Source: Parietaria judaica (lineage: Eukaryota > Streptophyta > Magnoliopsida > Rosales > Urticaceae). From it: a stretch of 64,000 nt of DNA. The position numbers were made by a program, and so were the translations under genes. Below are positions 60,057-64,000 of the stretch, piece after piece. A model generated the notes under the pieces. That model did not search any database. It was not told the origin of the DNA and saw only the letters and a program-made list of their open reading frames with translations. Position 1 is the first letter of the stretch. Every line of letters begins with the position of its first letter. The stretch is from NCBI GenBank assembly GCA_954871525.1, contig OX940863.1, forward strand, positions 1,340,001-1,404,000, read 5' to 3'.

Positions 60057-61661
60057 TTAGTGATGGTGATCGTCATCGTCATGTCCATCCGGAGATCCAC
60101 CCGGTCCCACCACTTCGAGCTGTTTGACATCACACACAACACAGGTGAATGAATCCTTTAACAAAGTCCTCAAAATACCCAATATTAACTCCCTTATGGT
60201 TGGCACGACTTTAAAAATTGGTTTAATCTAGATTTCATAAACAACTCTTAATTTAATCAGAACTATCATTTTTTCCAATATGAATGAAGCAAATTAACCA
60301 GGCTTAGATCTAGGTCTTTGTTCAGAAGGGTTCACTTAGTAACAAAATTCATTTTCAAAATGAAATCGCAACAGAAATTAAACTCTCTGATTAGGGGCAA
60401 AATGATGATTACAAAGAAATAATGGGATGGTATTGAAAATTAAGTAGGGGTTGAAACAATTACCATAAAATACTGAGTGCAGACAGGGCATTCATGAGGT
60501 TTGCCTTTCTCCAGCCAAAACCAGACTACGTCATGCTCATCCTCTGAAAACGTTTGTCGGGCGTGGATTTAAGTAAATGACATTGCGGATGTATAAAATA
60601 ATACGGATTCAAAAGGCAACGAGGCACCTACCTCCTTCGCCTCCAGGGCATCCAACTATTCTCTTGTCAAAAGTGGACTTGACAACCGCAGGATGTTCCT
60701 TTGGGCCAAACAGAACAGAAAACAAAAGTTTGCTTTTTAAGATAAGAGTTCCAATATAACCATTTTATTGGTCCTTCACTTTAACATGTGACATATTAAT
60801 AAAAAATGGATGGCATGGAAAAAGTTAGCCATTCGGATTAGGATTATACCAACTAACGATATGTACATGCACAATCACGTAATTGATAACACTCGAGTGA
60901 AATGCTCGGATTTTGTATTATTCGAATATTGGAAACCATTTGAGCATAAACACTCAACAGGAATAACTAGGCATTACCCAACTATGAAATCAACGTCTCG
61001 AGAACGAAACTATAAAAACTAATGATAAGAGCGCTTCTTACGAATCCGGCACTATAAACGCATCGCAGAAGTTCTTCATTCAAAATCAAACGTATATAAA
61101 TAGTTATAGATTCACAAACTGACCTTGGTGCCGAAAGGACCGCGGGGATAATCTATGCTCTTATCCTTTTCCTGTTAAGAGAAAACAATGGTTTCTTAGT
61201 AGCTGAATGAATCTAACTAACTGATGAACAGCAACAACCTGAGAAAGTGAGATATGATATGAAATGTACATTTTCCTGCAATCTAATCCAATAATTTTCT
61301 CATCAATCAAACATCTTACAGATAAGAAAAAAATACCTCAATCTCAGCTACGAGCTCTTCCAGCTCGTGGCCGGTCGCAATCGGCATTACGTCCTCAATC
61401 TTCTTCTTCACGGAATCATTAACCTCTACAATCACAAATCCAAATCTGAATCAGCAAGTCCGTGCTCACACACAAGAGAGATCTTCGAAGCGAGAGGCTA
61501 CCTGAGCTGAATCCGCGGGAGACGAAGAGCGCGGCGGAGGCGGAGATGGGCGCGGAGTAGGCCGATCGGCATGTGGCGGTGGCGGTGGCGGTGGCGGAGG
61601 CCGACGCGGCGGAGGCTAGGGTTAGGGTTTTGAGGTTGGAGGAGAGAATTCGCCGCCACAT
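60057..61661 (-). CDS. COX5B: Cytochrome c oxidase subunit 5b, mitochondrial
   Basis: Six exons: 61661-61502, 61425-61337, 61171-61124, 60698-60632, 60543-60464, 60119-60057; phases agree, 168 aa. The N-terminus MWRRILSSNLKTLTLASA is an Ala-rich mitochondrial presequence, with an (Ala-Thr/Ser) run encoded by a GGTGGC-type repeat at 61570-61600. The mature part shows VNDSVKKKIEDVMPIATGHE, FGTKEHPAVVKS, and the zinc site made of KRIVGCPGGEGEDEHDVVWF and HECPVCTQYF, ending in an Asp/His-rich tail. It is the nuclear-encoded zinc-binding subunit of respiratory complex IV, facing the matrix. Start chosen at MWRRIL, the family start; four upstream in-frame residues are ignored. Confidence 0.95.
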
Positions 61662-62765
61662 GGCTGAATCGGTCAAGGGAGAAGCCTTGTATGATCTCAG
61701 GTCACGCCCTGCGAAGAGGGAAGCTCTCTCTCTCTCTCTTGGCCAACAACAATGGCGTCACGTCACAGAGCTTGGTGATTCGTAGAAATGAAATGCGGGT
61801 TCGAGTTTGGGGCTAAGCCTGAAACGACGATGATGGCTACGACTTTGACCCTTCACTGCGTGCGTGCGTCCTACGACCTCACACGTGCCAAGGGGCTGTT
61901 GTCGTTTGATTGATAGTTATGTCGTTTCATTGTCGGCTGGTTTCTAGTCTAATCGCGGTAAAATTTTGACCAATTTAAGCGGTAAGGATCCAAAGTGAAA
62001 AATATCAGAAAAAAATATTCAAAGTCAACAAATGCGAGACAATATATTATTCCGTTCAATTTTTTTTTTCTCGTCGAATTCAATGAATGAAGATGCTAGA
62101 TAATTGGATGTGCTATTTATGTATCTTAAGTATGATTTAAAAGTACTATGCTAAAAAAATTGACCAAACGTCTGTAAAAAATAAAATAAATGAAATATGC
62201 ATCACTTTGGCTTTATCGACTTTGATCACTTTTAGCGTTAATTTTTTACTATGATCAGTTGTCTCTGTTGGTCAAAATTTAAGCACTTCTACCGCAATTT
62301 AAGCACTATGATCAAAATCTATTCTAGTTTTCTTATATATATTGAGTAATTTAAGAAGATGGTTTTATGCTTACAAAGTATTGTCTTTGTCGTCATGTAA
62401 TGTCCTTCGTGCTTACAAAAGGATGCGTTTACGTTTCATGTCGTTTGTGCTTATAAATTGTCTCGTTTATGTTTCATGTCGCTCGTGCTTACATAATGTT
62501 GTCGTTTATGTTTCCTTTGTTTATGATTACAGAATGTTGTCCTTTGCAAGGTACCAATAAGTATTGCAACGAAGCCAGAAAATATTATGTATGTAAAATA
62601 AAACTAGGACAAAATATATAAACCTTTTAAAAATAAAAAAATAAAAAAAATCCAAGTGTACCTTCTAATATGTCAAGTTTCAGTAAGATAGTGATTAGCC
62701 TATAAATTAGTCTGCTAATGCAAATCAAACGTTGAATTAGCATACCGACCAATGCAATGCAGGCA
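61662..62765. other. Intergenic between COX5b and UVR3
   Basis: COX5b upstream region with an ATGTCGTTT at 61919-61927. At about 62365-62540 there is a diverged minisatellite with GTGCTTACA and CGTTTATGTTTC(ATGTCG) in each unit. No gene. Confidence 0.5.
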
Positions 62766-63982
62766 CTATTTTGCTCTCATCCAATCTGATATCGTCTTTT
62801 GCCTTTTCCCTTTCACTTCCTTGCTACGATCTTCCTCGTCGAGCTTTCGCCTTAAGGCATTCAACTCTCCGTCGCTCACCAAGCCGTTCACTTTTCGGTT
62901 CATTTCGTATGCCTCGCCCATCCGTCTCTTGCAGTCTTTGCTTGCAGCGTCGTGGGATACCACTACAAACGTTGATTCGGGGAAAGATAAAGTTCGATTC
63001 GAGTGGTGATCGCAAGAAGCTTAGTTTATTAGTTTTGGATATGAGTGACGAAGCTGACCTGGCTTCGGATAATCTTTTCCGATGATGCACTTGGCTTTCG
63101 TCTGAACGGTCAGAGGAGCGGTCCATGGCTCGTAGATGTACTCCTTAGGCATGTCTAGTTACAGAAATTACGGCAACGCTAAGCACAAAATTCAACAAAG
63201 ACGAGTGAACTAAGAAACGAGCTTTAACATACTTTTTAGTACAGGGAGAAAATGCCTGATATAGTTGCCGTTTGGATCGTACTTCTTCCCGAACGAGATC
63301 GGAGAGTATATGCGATTGTACTGCATGATATATTTGGTGTCACACTCGGTTTCATAATGATCTAAAAAATACTAAACACGATTCTTGACCTGGTAGAAAA
63401 ACGAAGAACACGACAGCCACATCCAATTTCCGTTGTTAATGGCCCAATCCGAGTCGATCAGAAGCCTCTCGAACACATCACGTCCTTTCTCCCAGTGGAT
63501 AAACTTATATAGCAGAGGATAAAATCAATATACAGAGCACGAGATGATAAAGATTTACGAGGGTCTACGATAAGTTATGCAATGTACCAGATCTCCCCGT
63601 GTCAGGAAGCACGCTACGCAGTGTCGCGCTAGATGGTGCATCCAACCCCACTTATGAAGCTGCACATCGAAGTAAACGAAACCGTATTATAGAAAGAACA
63701 TAGGTATCCATATTAAGTATAACAAAACCGTGTTATACGTACCTGCATCATGATAGCATCAATCCATGGATACCCGGTTCTAGCCTCTCTCCAAGCTGCC
63801 AATAGTTCGTTGTCATCGTTCCAAGGAATCTACATCGATATAATAGATTAGATTCCTAACAAGTTTTACCGCGATAGGAACATCGAACAAATTATTACCT
63901 GTTTGCAGATTCGGTTGTTCCTCATCTGGTCGAAATTGGGAGTGCCGAAAGCGGCAGTGTAGAAGAATTCACGCCATAGCAA
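62766..63982 (-). CDS. UVR3: (6-4) DNA photolyase UVR3, C-terminal part (gene runs off the right edge)
   Basis: Visible exons: 63982-63899, 63829-63743, 63659-63588, 63503-63390, 63320-63233, 63154-63059, 62962-62766; phases agree, about 201 residues, with the 5' exons beyond 64000. The FAD-binding half of a photolyase/cryptochrome is plain: [49 protein letters not shown] (with the paired His used in (6-4) repair), [38 protein letters not shown] and [10 protein letters not shown]. The C-terminal tail (SHDAASKDC...ISDWMRAK) is basic and typical of the (6-4) class. The enzyme uses blue light to reverse pyrimidine (6-4) pyrimidone photoproducts. The order next to COX5b matches At3g15620-15640. 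Confidence 0.95.
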
Positions 63983-64000
63983 CTACGCACCAGAATTTTC

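Overview
The window is nuclear DNA of a eudicot plant. It is AT-rich, its genes carry many short introns with GT-AG borders, and every recognisable product is a plant gene or housekeeping gene. I recognise 14 protein genes (one running off the right edge) and one decayed gene. The remainder is mostly DNA-transposon and LTR debris, with a tandem array grown from the end of one gene.

Layout. 139-1817 (+) GINS subunit PSF1. 2331-5630 (-) an NB-ARC protein with an ARM-repeat C-terminus. 6581-7639 (-) intronless F-box protein. 8960-10410 (+) unknown small membrane protein. 11348-12791 (+) Asp/Glu racemase-like protein. 13183-14908 (-) BADC, a biotinless BCCP-like protein. 17890-18800 (-) RanBP2-type zinc-finger protein. 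24107-27381 (-) BRCC36 deubiquitinase, with an AT-AC U12-type intron. About 28005-34090: a dead F-box/LRR gene and several DNA transposons. 34090-35242 (+) LEA protein behind a cluster of ABA-response elements. 36342-38430: four copies of a 528-bp repeat made from the 3' end of the next gene. 38386-41726 (-) WDR43/UTP5-like SSU processome protein. 43588-44977 (+) mitochondrial monothiol glutaredoxin GRXS15. 45930-50074 (-) PWP2. 52515-54607 (-) acyl-protein thioesterase. 60057-61661 (-) cytochrome c oxidase subunit 5b. 62766-63982 and beyond (-) (6-4) photolyase UVR3.

Functional themes. The genes form no operon-like pathway, but there are small groupings: DNA replication and repair (PSF1, BRCC36, UVR3), 18S rRNA processing (WDR43/UTP5, PWP2), and mitochondrial or plastid metabolism (GRXS15, COX5b, BADC). 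From memory, Arabidopsis homologues lie in three separate blocks: At1g80190-80210 (PSF1, BRCC36A), At1g15410-15440 (racemase, UTP5-like, PWP2) and At3g15620-15690 (UVR3, COX5b, thioesterase, GRXS15, LEA, RanBP2 finger, BADC). Here the three sets are interleaved in one 64-kb stretch, so the window may preserve gene order from before the Arabidopsis duplications were fractionated.

Mobile DNA. By eye I could delimit with target-site duplications: three Mutator-type elements (22355-23333, 50268-50714, 58055-59406; 9-bp duplications), three hAT-type elements (28803-29089, 29595-30633, 32894-33410; 8-bp duplications) and two solo LTRs (42503-42963, 50926-51619; 5-bp duplications). Exon borders were worked out by hand from splice sites and reading-frame phase; no alignment or transcript data were used.
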